Of a DNA stretch of 41,018 bases, positions 9,264 through 18,434 are shown piece by piece. The stretch comes from Candidatus Kapaibacterium sp. (GTDB lineage Bacteria; Bacteroidota; Ignavibacteria; Kapaibacteriales; Kapaibacteriaceae), in assembly GCA_026390655.1 (NCBI GenBank), contig JAPLFN010000106.1:20272-61289 (forward strand), read 5' to 3'. The notes below the pieces were generated by a model. It was not told the DNA's origin, ran no database searches, and saw nothing but the letters and a program-made list of their open reading frames with translations. Each line of letters starts with the position of its first letter. The stretch's first letter is position 1. The position numbers and the translations under genes are program-made.

Positions 9264-12200
9264 ATGCAACGTTGGTTTCGTCTAAGCAGCTTGCTGCTTG
9301 TGCTAACCACGGCATTTAATGTAGCCCTATCGCAGGGTTACGTGGAGGTTCGTGGTAGTCTTCCTCCGGGCTCGGTGCGCGTATTCGTACGCGACACCAT
9401 TTATCGTATCAGCGGGTCGTACACCATAGGTGGAACACTCCTGATCGAGCCTGGAACACGAGTTGAGTTTCTACCGAACGGTCGGTTAGTAGACTCAACT
9501 GGTGGTCGTATTATTGCTGATGGGCGTGCGTCTGCGACGTATTTCCCGAATGCAGTGAATCCGTTGTTTCCGCCGTACACGGGCTATGATGACCCAACGT
9601 ACTTCGGATCACCAGGCGTCGTGGTATCCACGATTGCTACGGAGCCGACCATTCACCCGTCGAAGTATCCTACGATCTTCAACGTGGACCTCGGATCTAA
9701 TCCGAATCTTCAAGGTCTGACGCCAGCCAAGGCTATCATGTACAAGGCTGCCCGTCTCGAACTTGGAACGGTTATTTCCGCGATCCGTCTAAATCCTTGG
9801 TTCCGTCCAACGGGCCAAGCGATCAACGTCAGCGCAGCACGAATTCTTTTCGTAGCTGGTGACGTAAACAACTTCTCGCGTGAATGGGGCCACATCGTGG
9901 TTCTCCCAGGTGCGCGGGCAGCCTTTTTCCGTGACGTTGACTTCCTGAACTTCCGCAAGGACACTACGGTTGACAACGAGCCGGTATACCTAGCCAACAA
10001 CACAGGTTCGGTGTTCACGCGTCAGCAAGCCGAAACGGCAAACGACGCCCTTCTTCGTGCCTCGAACGGTGGTGGCGGTGCCATTACGACGTTCTCCTCA
10101 CGCACGTGGATAGTGGGCTGTACGTTCCGTAACAATATGGCACGCTATCGTGGTGGTGCTTTGCAGATCTTGCAAGCTCCAGTTGACCAATTCGCGGGTT
10201 CAAGCCTGCAATTGTGGCCGGTTATTTCGCAAAGCACAATGAACGCTTTGCCACAGTATCCTGCAACACTCAACCCTTTCCTTACGAGTCCTCTGACGGC
10301 AGCGCCGATCGACCAAGGACTTCGTATCACCGATCGAATCTACGATTCGGCTCCTGAGACTTTCACGGACAACGATCGCCAAGCGATCGATGATGCTCGT
10401 CTTGCTATGTACCTCGGTCGCATCCGTCAAATTCGCTTCACGTCTAACCGCGCGTTGCTTGCTGATGTTGACACTGTACGTATCGGAGCAATTCGCGTAG
10501 TAACAGATGCTAACCGTCCAGCAACCGTCTTTACAACCACGGGTCGTTCACAAAAGAACGAAGCGTCAGGTGGAGCTGTTTACATCAGTGGTCGCGATCC
10601 TATGATCGTTGGCTTTGGTATCAACGACTTCCAGGGTAAAGACACAATTGAATTCAACAGCAACTGGGCAGAGAACCGTCAACCATCAACTGTAGTAGGC
10701 AACAACGTTCGCACCCTTGGTGCACGCGGTGGTGCTGTACACGTTGCTGATCAAACGAGCGTTCTTTTTGCTGGTCGCTACTCGACGAACAAGACCATGA
10801 CGCCGTACATTACGAACGTCTCGTCGGACCCGGTTAATAGCGTTGGAAACTTCTCACAGGGTGGTGGTATTTACGCCGCCGCTGCTGCTTTGCAAATCCA
10901 GATCCGCGGTAATCTTGACAACAACCCACCTACGCACTTCCTCGGCAACGAGTCTGGTCGCGGGGGAGCTGTTTATGTTGCTGCCGGTGTAAATGATACC
11001 TTGATGTCTCCGTGGATCGGTGGCTCTGATGGAATCATTAATGCTCGTAACTATGGTTTCAACATCAAGTTCCGCGACAATCGCGCTTCTGTAGATGGTG
11101 GAGCTGTGTTTACAGCGCGTAACATGTATATGTACGGTTCGGGTGGAGCGAGCGGTCCCCTCTGGGTTTATGGCACCAATTATGGTGTTGAATTCCAGAA
11201 CAATACTGCAAACTTCTCGGGCGGTGCTATCACTGTTGCCATTCCGCAGAATCTTCCAATCTGGCGCCGCACTCTTCGCTTTATCCGTGGTAGCTTCATC
11301 AACAACCGTGTTGGAGAGGTAGCTGACTCGATTAAGGCAAGTGTTCGTGGTGGTGGTGCTCTCTATACGATCAATGCCGACCTCAACGTAGTTAAGGGTG
11401 TAGAATTCCGGGCTAATAAGGCTTGGAATGGTAATGGCGGCGCTATCGCTGTTGTTACTCCAGACACGCTCACACGCAAGCGTTACATGGTAACTGATCT
11501 AGACAACATCATCTACAATGGTCTAGGTGTTGCTGTTGGTTACACACCTCGTAATGATGTGTTTACCTTCCAGACAATGACCCCACGCGCAGACGAACGG
11601 ATGCTCACACGCTTCTATGATAACGTAGCGAACCAAAATCCTAGTCGTCAAGGTAGCGGTACTACTCAACGTGGCGATATCCGTGTGACACACCCAGGTA
11701 CAACCCTCCGTGAAAACGGAACAGGCCTTGGTGGTGCTATCTACATTCTCGATAGCGTTCGCGTTCGTGTTGACACAGTAGCTTTCGACCGTGTTCGTTT
11801 CCAAAACAACACGGCATATACTGGCGCTGGCGTTTACTCGGACAACTACGACCTCAAGCTTGCTTTCGCTCGTTGTTTGATCACTGGCAACAAAGCAGTA
11901 TCAGACATTGGTCGTAGCAATGACTCGATTCGTGGCCCACTTGTAGCGTCTGAGAACCCAGCATCAAGTGATCTTGCAGGAGCGATTCTCTATGGTGAAG
12001 TCACTGGCCCACTGCCATGGACAACCTATAGCTTCGCTGCTAACTCCATCTACGACAATGACGCTCGCTTTATCATCCGCTTGCCGGATGCTCAAGACAC
12101 AAAGGGTGTACTTGCAGGAACGACTGGCATTGGTTTTGGCGGTGTTGACACACTTCGTGGCAACTACTGGGGTCGCACAGAAGCGAACGTAAACACAATC

Positions 12201-15200
12201 CTTCCTGTATCTGGCAATCCATCCTCATTCGGCCGTATTCAAGAGACATTCTTTATTGCTGGCAATGGTAAGACGCACATGCGCTTCCTGCGTCAAGCAA
12301 CAAACAACGTCACAGAACAAGGTCCGTTTGAATCAACATGGCGTTACAACTACAAGCCGATTCCGATGATTCCGGACACGCTCCTTCTCCAAGGTCGTAT
12401 CTATGACATCTTTGACAAGGGTACGGACATTAAGACAGCTGACTACTCAAGTCGTCGCATGTCTCCCGTCGAGGACTTTGCTGTTGGTATCCCACCAGCA
12501 CTGAAGGTCTACACGGATTTTACGATGCCTTCGTATAATAAGTACGTAAAGCGCACTACTCGTAATCCATTTGATGCGGAGATGTATGCTGACATAGCTG
12601 CCGTGCAAACGGAATTCATTGGCAACCATCCAATTGGTTACCCATTGTTCCTCGAAGCACGTGCAGACTACAGCGGAACTGCTGAAGTCAACAACAACGA
12701 TGCAAGAGCAATCAACGAAACAGTATTCTTCGTTATCAACGAGCGTACGGGTGACTTCATCCGCACGAATCTGAAGCAGAAGACACTTACGGATACGATT
12801 TATCGTAGCCGAGTTGAACTCGTTCCTGACTCATCTAACGGTGGTGATCCAAATATCCGCCGTGCTTATGAGGGTCTTGCAACATATGGTACTGGACCAA
12901 CTCTCCTTTCCTTCCTTGCTGACAATGCAGTTGTTGAAGATTCTTCAGCTCTGTCAGGTCGCAAGTGGGATGGTTCAACAGTGATCGGTGAACTTGGTGG
13001 AGCGAACTTCCGTCTAGGAAATCGTCCAACTCTTCCAACTTCTAACTCACTTAATGGCGACGGTGGCAAGGAAACGTATTTTGGAGGTGAGCGTTATCGC
13101 GCATTGCCGGTACGTGAAGGCGACCAAGTAACTGTTGTTTCTCGCACTATCCTGTGGAAAGATGGCGTTGTTAACGCTATCAATGGTGGTATGTCATTTA
13201 CCGTTGGTAACAACACAACACCTCCTAGATTCACTGGCGCTGCGGACACACTAGGCACTTCACCGTTGATCCATCCGGAACTGCGTAATCGCGTCTTTGT
13301 ATCAGAGAATCGCCTCTATACACCAATTACGGCAGCTCAATCACCACGCAGTGGTGGACGGGGCAGCTGGTTCAACGAACCTCCAAGCTATCCGTCGGAT
13401 GCTACTGGTACGCCAATTCCAGGACGTGACATCTATGAGCGTGATTCGATCTTTACGATCACCGCGGTAGACGTTAACAAGTTCTATGACCCGCGCGTGA
13501 TCAGAGATTCGACCTTTAATGCTCGCTTGTCATACTTCTGGAACATAACGACCGGCAACTCTGCCCTTCGTTACTGGCTCCGCGACACACTCGTAAATGC
13601 GGCTAGCACCAACAACCCTAAGTGGGGTGCCCAGGGCTATCGCATGCTACGTGGTCGTCCAATCAACCCATACATCGTTCCAGGTGGAGAAGAGATCGAA
13701 GTTGTAACAAAGAACTTCCCGCCAACGCTGGAACTAGTTGATACACTCCGTAAGTCTGGCGTTGCCGAAGACGTCATCTCACGCTGGATCTACCTCTACC
13801 CATCGTACTTCCATGCGGAGCAATACGATAACAACTCTATTGCACTTTCCCAGCGCAATCCAGACAATACCAATGCCCGTTTCCTTCAACAGGACACGAC
13901 AAACTTTGGTTGGTTGGATACGAGCTCGTACCGCTTCCGCATTCACGTAGTAGACTCTATGCCGCGTTTCCTTTGGAACTACCGTGCCAATGCAGCACAG
14001 GCAGTTACATATCAGGGAATGCTAAAGGGTGACTCAACAATTGTTCTTGACCCAACAACAACGGACGCTGGTTCGTATGATGTTGCGACAGGTACCTTTA
14101 TTGATACACTGCGCATGCTCAACACTACTTCTCGTGTAGGTCGTCGTTTGGTTCAGCCAAACGCAATCCTCGACGAAGTGTATAATGATCCAGCTAATCA
14201 GCAACCTGATGACTTGAATGTTCACTTCGTCGCCAACCTAACAGACTCGCTGCGTTTCCGTCTCGACGTAAACACAGATGATGAGTTTGAGGATATGGCA
14301 GCGGTTGACACTAACCGTGCGGTTGTTAAGAAGTATGGTGTATGGGACTTCCGCTACGGTAAGACAGCCTATGGCTTCCTGTCAACGTCCGTTCGTCAAA
14401 ATCCAAATGACGCGACTCTTGATGAGGTTCTTCAGGCTCGTCCTATCTGGTTGTCTTCGCGCTACATGCGTCGTTATAACAGTGCTGGTACGGTTGACCA
14501 ATTTGCAGAAGACTTCACAACGCGCGGTCGCATCGAAGTTCGTATAGCGAACGACGAAGCCCGTGACATCTTGAAGCCAGTGAACGACTTCAACCCAGGT
14601 AATCCAACGAATGGAAACCTGAACACAGACACAGTAATGACTGTGGTTGTGAATGACGGTCACGGTGGCCTCAACACACTCACTCGTCGCTTGTTCGTTA
14701 ACGTTCAACCTCAACTTCTTGATGCGAATCTTGAAGATGCAATCGAAGATGTTGATTACAACCCAGCTCTTCTTGACTCTTCACGCCGAATCAAGGTTTA
14801 CGATCCGAACTTTGGGCAAGCTCAATCATTTGAACTCATCTACATTGATGAGTCGCGTGATTCGATTCAAGTTGACCCGTACTTCCCTGAAGCCGGTGTA
14901 CTGAAGCTAGATTCGACACGTAAGACTACACCTAAGTGGCTGAAAATCAATCCAACGAGCGGCCTGCTGTATGGCACACCACGCGTTACGGATACTCCAT
15001 TCCCGGACACAACAGTTCAAGTCACAGTAGTTGTCACAGATGCCGGCAAGCTGGTTGACATCCGCACCTACAACCTTGTAATTCGTGCACGTAACCATGA
15101 TCCTCGTCTCTTGACTTCCCCGATCATCAAGTGCGTTGAGCAGGGCAAGCCCTATTCTGACACACTACGTGTAACAGACCTCGATCTTCTTCGCAAGGAA

Positions 15201-16277
15201 GCTGACAATGAGCAGCTAACATTCGAAGTGAACGAGCCTACTGGTACTTGGACGTTCACGCCTGATCGTTTGTCAAGTCCAATTTCGGACACTCAGACGA
15301 TCGTGATCAGCACAAATGACCTGCAGGGCAACATTGTAAATGGTCGCATCAAGATTAAGGTCACGGTAACGGACCGTCAGGGCGCAAAGCACGAGCTCGT
15401 ATACGAGGTCGCAGTGTCTGCCACGACGCGATTTGTTGTAGATCTCCGTGTAGAAAACAATCTTGGCGCGTTCCAAGCCCTTCAATTCGGTCTACAGGGA
15501 ACTGAGATCGCAACTATGGGTTACGAAGACGGCGCGTTTGGTAAGCTTGACTCGAACTATTGCGAGTACGAACTTCCTCCGGTTCCATACATCGATGTCT
15601 TCGATGCACGCTGGACGATTCCAAACCGCAACGGTATTCTACGGAGTATCTATCCGTTCTCTACAACGCCTGGCGAAGCCATCTATCGTGGTCGCTTCCA
15701 AGCGGGTGGAGAAACAGGTCAGAGCTCAGCATACTATCCAGTGAAGATCTCATGGTGTCGTAGTCAGGTTCCTGCTGCTGATGCAACAAATCCTGGGTCT
15801 TACTACATCCGTGATGATCAATCTAACGGCGCACTGTTTGCCTACAATATGAAGACTGGCGTAGGTCGTTCGGCCTCCGACATTGGTCATAAGACAGACG
15901 GTAGCTGTGACACACTCGTAATCAGTCGTGATGCTATTCGCGGATTTATTATCGTCTATGACTTTACGTCTGGCGTTAATGATGGTGGAGAGACAATCAC
16001 GAATGAACTAGCCATTACAAAGACTGCTCCGAATCCATTCTCAACAACCACGGCTATTACGTTCAATGTGCCAACGACAACGAATGTGACCGTTGATGTC
16101 TACAATGCGATCGGAACACGTGTAGCAACAATCGCGAACAACTTGTTCTCGGCTGGCAGCCACACCATTGAATGGAATGGCCTGACGAGTGGTGTAATGT
16201 CTGCAAGCGGTCTCTACACAATCCGTGTTACTGACGGCGTGCACACTTCAACACAGCAAGTTGTTTTCATCCGCTAA
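9264..16277 (+). CDS. Giant (2337 aa) T9SS-secreted protein: Pmp-like beta-helix plus Ig/cadherin-like C-terminal part and T9SS type A sorting domain
   Basis: Signal peptide MQRWFRLSSLLLVLTTAFNVALS with ggaggt RBS; repeated GGA[IVL] and FxxN motifs over about 10060-11840; He_PIG-like TSGLLYGTP; C-terminus APNPFSTTTAITFNVPTTTNVTVDVYNAIGTRVAT...GLYTIRVTDGVHTSTQQVVFIR. Confidence 0.87.
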   Translation: MQRWFRLSSLLLVLTTAFNVALSQGYVEVRGSLPPGSVRVFVRDTIYRISGSYTIGGTLLIEPGTRVEFLPNGRLVDSTGGRIIADGRASATYFPNAVNPLFPPYTGYDDPTYFGSPGVVVSTIATEPTIHPSKYPTIFNVDLGSNPNLQGLTPAKAIMYKAARLELGTVISAIRLNPWFRPTGQAINVSAARILFVAGDVNNFSREWGHIVVLPGARAAFFRDVDFLNFRKDTTVDNEPVYLANNTGSVFTRQQAETANDALLRASNGGGGAITTFSSRTWIVGCTFRNNMARYRGGALQILQAPVDQFAGSSLQLWPVISQSTMNALPQYPATLNPFLTSPLTAAPIDQGLRITDRIYDSAPETFTDNDRQAIDDARLAMYLGRIRQIRFTSNRALLADVDTVRIGAIRVVTDANRPATVFTTTGRSQKNEASGGAVYISGRDPMIVGFGINDFQGKDTIEFNSNWAENRQPSTVVGNNVRTLGARGGAVHVADQTSVLFAGRYSTNKTMTPYITNVSSDPVNSVGNFSQGGGIYAAAAALQIQIRGNLDNNPPTHFLGNESGRGGAVYVAAGVNDTLMSPWIGGSDGIINARNYGFNIKFRDNRASVDGGAVFTARNMYMYGSGGASGPLWVYGTNYGVEFQNNTANFSGGAITVAIPQNLPIWRRTLRFIRGSFINNRVGEVADSIKASVRGGGALYTINADLNVVKGVEFRANKAWNGNGGAIAVVTPDTLTRKRYMVTDLDNIIYNGLGVAVGYTPRNDVFTFQTMTPRADERMLTRFYDNVANQNPSRQGSGTTQRGDIRVTHPGTTLRENGTGLGGAIYILDSVRVRVDTVAFDRVRFQNNTAYTGAGVYSDNYDLKLAFARCLITGNKAVSDIGRSNDSIRGPLVASENPASSDLAGAILYGEVTGPLPWTTYSFAANSIYDNDARFIIRLPDAQDTKGVLAGTTGIGFGGVDTLRGNYWGRTEANVNTILPVSGNPSSFGRIQETFFIAGNGKTHMRFLRQATNNVTEQGPFESTWRYNYKPIPMIPDTLLLQGRIYDIFDKGTDIKTADYSSRRMSPVEDFAVGIPPALKVYTDFTMPSYNKYVKRTTRNPFDAEMYADIAAVQTEFIGNHPIGYPLFLEARADYSGTAEVNNNDARAINETVFFVINERTGDFIRTNLKQKTLTDTIYRSRVELVPDSSNGGDPNIRRAYEGLATYGTGPTLLSFLADNAVVEDSSALSGRKWDGSTVIGELGGANFRLGNRPTLPTSNSLNGDGGKETYFGGERYRALPVREGDQVTVVSRTILWKDGVVNAINGGMSFTVGNNTTPPRFTGAADTLGTSPLIHPELRNRVFVSENRLYTPITAAQSPRSGGRGSWFNEPPSYPSDATGTPIPGRDIYERDSIFTITAVDVNKFYDPRVIRDSTFNARLSYFWNITTGNSALRYWLRDTLVNAASTNNPKWGAQGYRMLRGRPINPYIVPGGEEIEVVTKNFPPTLELVDTLRKSGVAEDVISRWIYLYPSYFHAEQYDNNSIALSQRNPDNTNARFLQQDTTNFGWLDTSSYRFRIHVVDSMPRFLWNYRANAAQAVTYQGMLKGDSTIVLDPTTTDAGSYDVATGTFIDTLRMLNTTSRVGRRLVQPNAILDEVYNDPANQQPDDLNVHFVANLTDSLRFRLDVNTDDEFEDMAAVDTNRAVVKKYGVWDFRYGKTAYGFLSTSVRQNPNDATLDEVLQARPIWLSSRYMRRYNSAGTVDQFAEDFTTRGRIEVRIANDEARDILKPVNDFNPGNPTNGNLNTDTVMTVVVNDGHGGLNTLTRRLFVNVQPQLLDANLEDAIEDVDYNPALLDSSRRIKVYDPNFGQAQSFELIYIDESRDSIQVDPYFPEAGVLKLDSTRKTTPKWLKINPTSGLLYGTPRVTDTPFPDTTVQVTVVVTDAGKLVDIRTYNLVIRARNHDPRLLTSPIIKCVEQGKPYSDTLRVTDLDLLRKEADNEQLTFEVNEPTGTWTFTPDRLSSPISDTQTIVISTNDLQGNIVNGRIKIKVTVTDRQGAKHELVYEVAVSATTRFVVDLRVENNLGAFQALQFGLQGTEIATMGYEDGAFGKLDSNYCEYELPPVPYIDVFDARWTIPNRNGILRSIYPFSTTPGEAIYRGRFQAGGETGQSSAYYPVKISWCRSQVPAADATNPGSYYIRDDQSNGALFAYNMKTGVGRSASDIGHKTDGSCDTLVISRDAIRGFIIVYDFTSGVNDGGETITNELAITKTAPNPFSTTTAITFNVPTTTNVTVDVYNAIGTRVATIANNLFSAGSHTIEWNGLTSGVMSASGLYTIRVTDGVHTSTQQVVFIR

Positions 16278-16288
16278 AGTTTTAACGA

Positions 16289-16313
16289 TAGGGCCGGAGT
16301 CAATCCGGCCCTA
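16289..16313 (+). other. Perfect 10-bp GC-rich stem-loop between T9SS cargo genes, no U-tract
   Basis: tagggccgga-gtcaa-tccggcccta. Confidence 0.7.
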
Positions 16314-16359
16314 CTCTACCGTAACGAATAAACATCCAGTTGTTAATCTTGGAGTATCT

Positions 16360-18411
16360 ATGAAGAAACAGGTATTTATTGCTGCGGCGATTGTACTCTG
16401 TTCATTCGCGATCGGTGCAGTGGATGGTATGGCGCAACAGATCTTCAACCAGTTCCAACAGCCTGAACTCGTCGTAGGTCTTCCATACCGGGATATCAAC
16501 AACTGCACAACTTCGCTTCTGAACAAGACTATACTTTCTCCATCGCAATTTGTTCTGGCCCCAACGTTTGTGAATGATCTAGATGATGGCTATGCCGTCG
16601 TCCAGTTTCCGTCTGGAGTTGTCTACAACTTCAATGGTCGCAATTACACAAGCGTATACGTCAGCATTAATGGATTTTTGACTTTTCAGAACACGAAACT
16701 TGTGCCTGCTAAAGCATCACAAGGCTTGTTCATTAATTCGTCATCTTTCCCTGACAACGTGATTGCCCCTTTTTGGGGTGACCACAGACTTCGCACTAGT
16801 GCTGACATTGGTGCCGGTTACATGCCCTCCGAAATATCGTGGGTTGTGGATGTGGATCGCGATGAAAATTGCGATACTATCAAGCCGGTTCGCCGCTGCA
16901 TCATCATTCAGTGGAAGAATCTGAACATCAATAACGCTTCGGTCAATTCGAGCGTCGCGAATTTTCAAGCTCGCCTATATCTGGGTGGTGCTTCAAACAA
17001 CAACCAGGGTCCAGTTGAATTGGCATATGGTCAAACTGGTGGTAACCCATTCACATCGAACACAACAGTGGTAACACGTGGTGCAACGGTTGGTATGAAG
17101 GGCGACGGCGGCTTCCCTGGTTTTCTATCTGATTTCTGGAATGGTCTCGTCTGGAAACCACGAGTTGGAGCAAATTCGCGCACGGATTCAACATCTGTGT
17201 GGCAGCCATCCGGTGGTCGTTCAGACGCACGTATCCGCTTCAACTCGATCGTGTATCTCACGTTCGACATGTGGGGTTTTGGAGATGCAGACACTTCTGC
17301 AGCAGCCGGGCAACGTCATGACGGTCTTCCGCAGAATCGTCGAGTGACTTCAAGTGATGCACGCGTAATTATGCGTTCAATCGTTACAAAGAGGCCACTT
17401 GACTCTGTATGGAAGCGTCAAGCGTATCAGGCTGACGTTAATCACTCTGGCCGCTACTACTTCACGAAGCTTAAGAGAGATTTCTCTGGAGACTCGATGG
17501 TAGGCAGCCGAATCATCATCTGGCGTCGCACGATTGACGTAGAACAATTCTTCCCAGGACAGGGCGTTGGCCCGAATACTGGTAAGCAAGTGTTACGAGT
17601 GATGTACGAGGGTGACGGTCTTTACGGTACAGGTGGTAAAGCTCCAGATGTAAGCAGTTTGAACCAGATCTATTATGAAGCAACAGAGTATGACGCTGGC
17701 TTGATCATGCGGTATATATCCGGTAGACTACCATACCTACCATGGGTATATGACAATGATACTACCGGCCCTGACTTTGGTAAGGTTGGCGTATCTAAAC
17801 TTGCTGACAACGTTTCATTTGGTACTGGCTCAAACGTAGGTAATGGACTGATTCGTGTTCCTGTCTACATGAACGGTAATCACACTGGTGCATTTGGAGT
17901 TCGATTCGAAACAAACTCCGACGTAGTTAGTGTTACACCCGTCATGAATGACAAAAACACTGTTGCAATTGACAATGGCTCTGACATTGTAACTCTTGCT
18001 GGCAACGGTTCATTCGATGCAACACAGCCAATTGCGTACGTGACGATGAAGGAAAAGGCAATCTTTAACTTCTCGAATATTCGGTTCAACGAGGCCATCG
18101 TTGGTTCACAGTCATTAAACATGGTCGAGTCTGAAGTTGGATCGGCTGTTTCAGTCTATCCTAATCCGACAACCTCGAATATGTCTATGGCTGTAACGCT
18201 TCCGCAAGCCGGTAACGTGTCAGTTCGTATTTACGATACGTTCGGCAAGCTTGTCAGTACGATCTTCGACGCTTCTGCTAACGTGGGAACGTTGTCTGCT
18301 ACGTGGAACGGAACAGATGCCAATGGAACTCCAGTAGTGCCAGGAACATATGTTGTTCGCGTTGATGGTGCAGGCGTTAATACGTCAAGTATGGTCACTG
18401 TAGTTCGTTAA
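16360..18411 (+). CDS. T9SS-secreted protein with possible dockerin-like and cohesin-like regions
   Basis: Signal peptide MKKQVFIAAAIVLCSFAIGAVDGMAQ; GDADTS...RRVTSSDARVIMRSIV...QADVNHSGRYYF; C-terminal YPNPTTSNMSMAVTLPQAGNVSVRIYDTFGKLVST...GTYVVRVDGAGVNTSSMVTVVR. Confidence 0.83.
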   Translation: MKKQVFIAAAIVLCSFAIGAVDGMAQQIFNQFQQPELVVGLPYRDINNCTTSLLNKTILSPSQFVLAPTFVNDLDDGYAVVQFPSGVVYNFNGRNYTSVYVSINGFLTFQNTKLVPAKASQGLFINSSSFPDNVIAPFWGDHRLRTSADIGAGYMPSEISWVVDVDRDENCDTIKPVRRCIIIQWKNLNINNASVNSSVANFQARLYLGGASNNNQGPVELAYGQTGGNPFTSNTTVVTRGATVGMKGDGGFPGFLSDFWNGLVWKPRVGANSRTDSTSVWQPSGGRSDARIRFNSIVYLTFDMWGFGDADTSAAAGQRHDGLPQNRRVTSSDARVIMRSIVTKRPLDSVWKRQAYQADVNHSGRYYFTKLKRDFSGDSMVGSRIIIWRRTIDVEQFFPGQGVGPNTGKQVLRVMYEGDGLYGTGGKAPDVSSLNQIYYEATEYDAGLIMRYISGRLPYLPWVYDNDTTGPDFGKVGVSKLADNVSFGTGSNVGNGLIRVPVYMNGNHTGAFGVRFETNSDVVSVTPVMNDKNTVAIDNGSDIVTLAGNGSFDATQPIAYVTMKEKAIFNFSNIRFNEAIVGSQSLNMVESEVGSAVSVYPNPTTSNMSMAVTLPQAGNVSVRIYDTFGKLVSTIFDASANVGTLSATWNGTDANGTPVVPGTYVVRVDGAGVNTSSMVTVVR

Positions 18412-18434
18412 TCGAACTATTGGCGACCTTCGAA

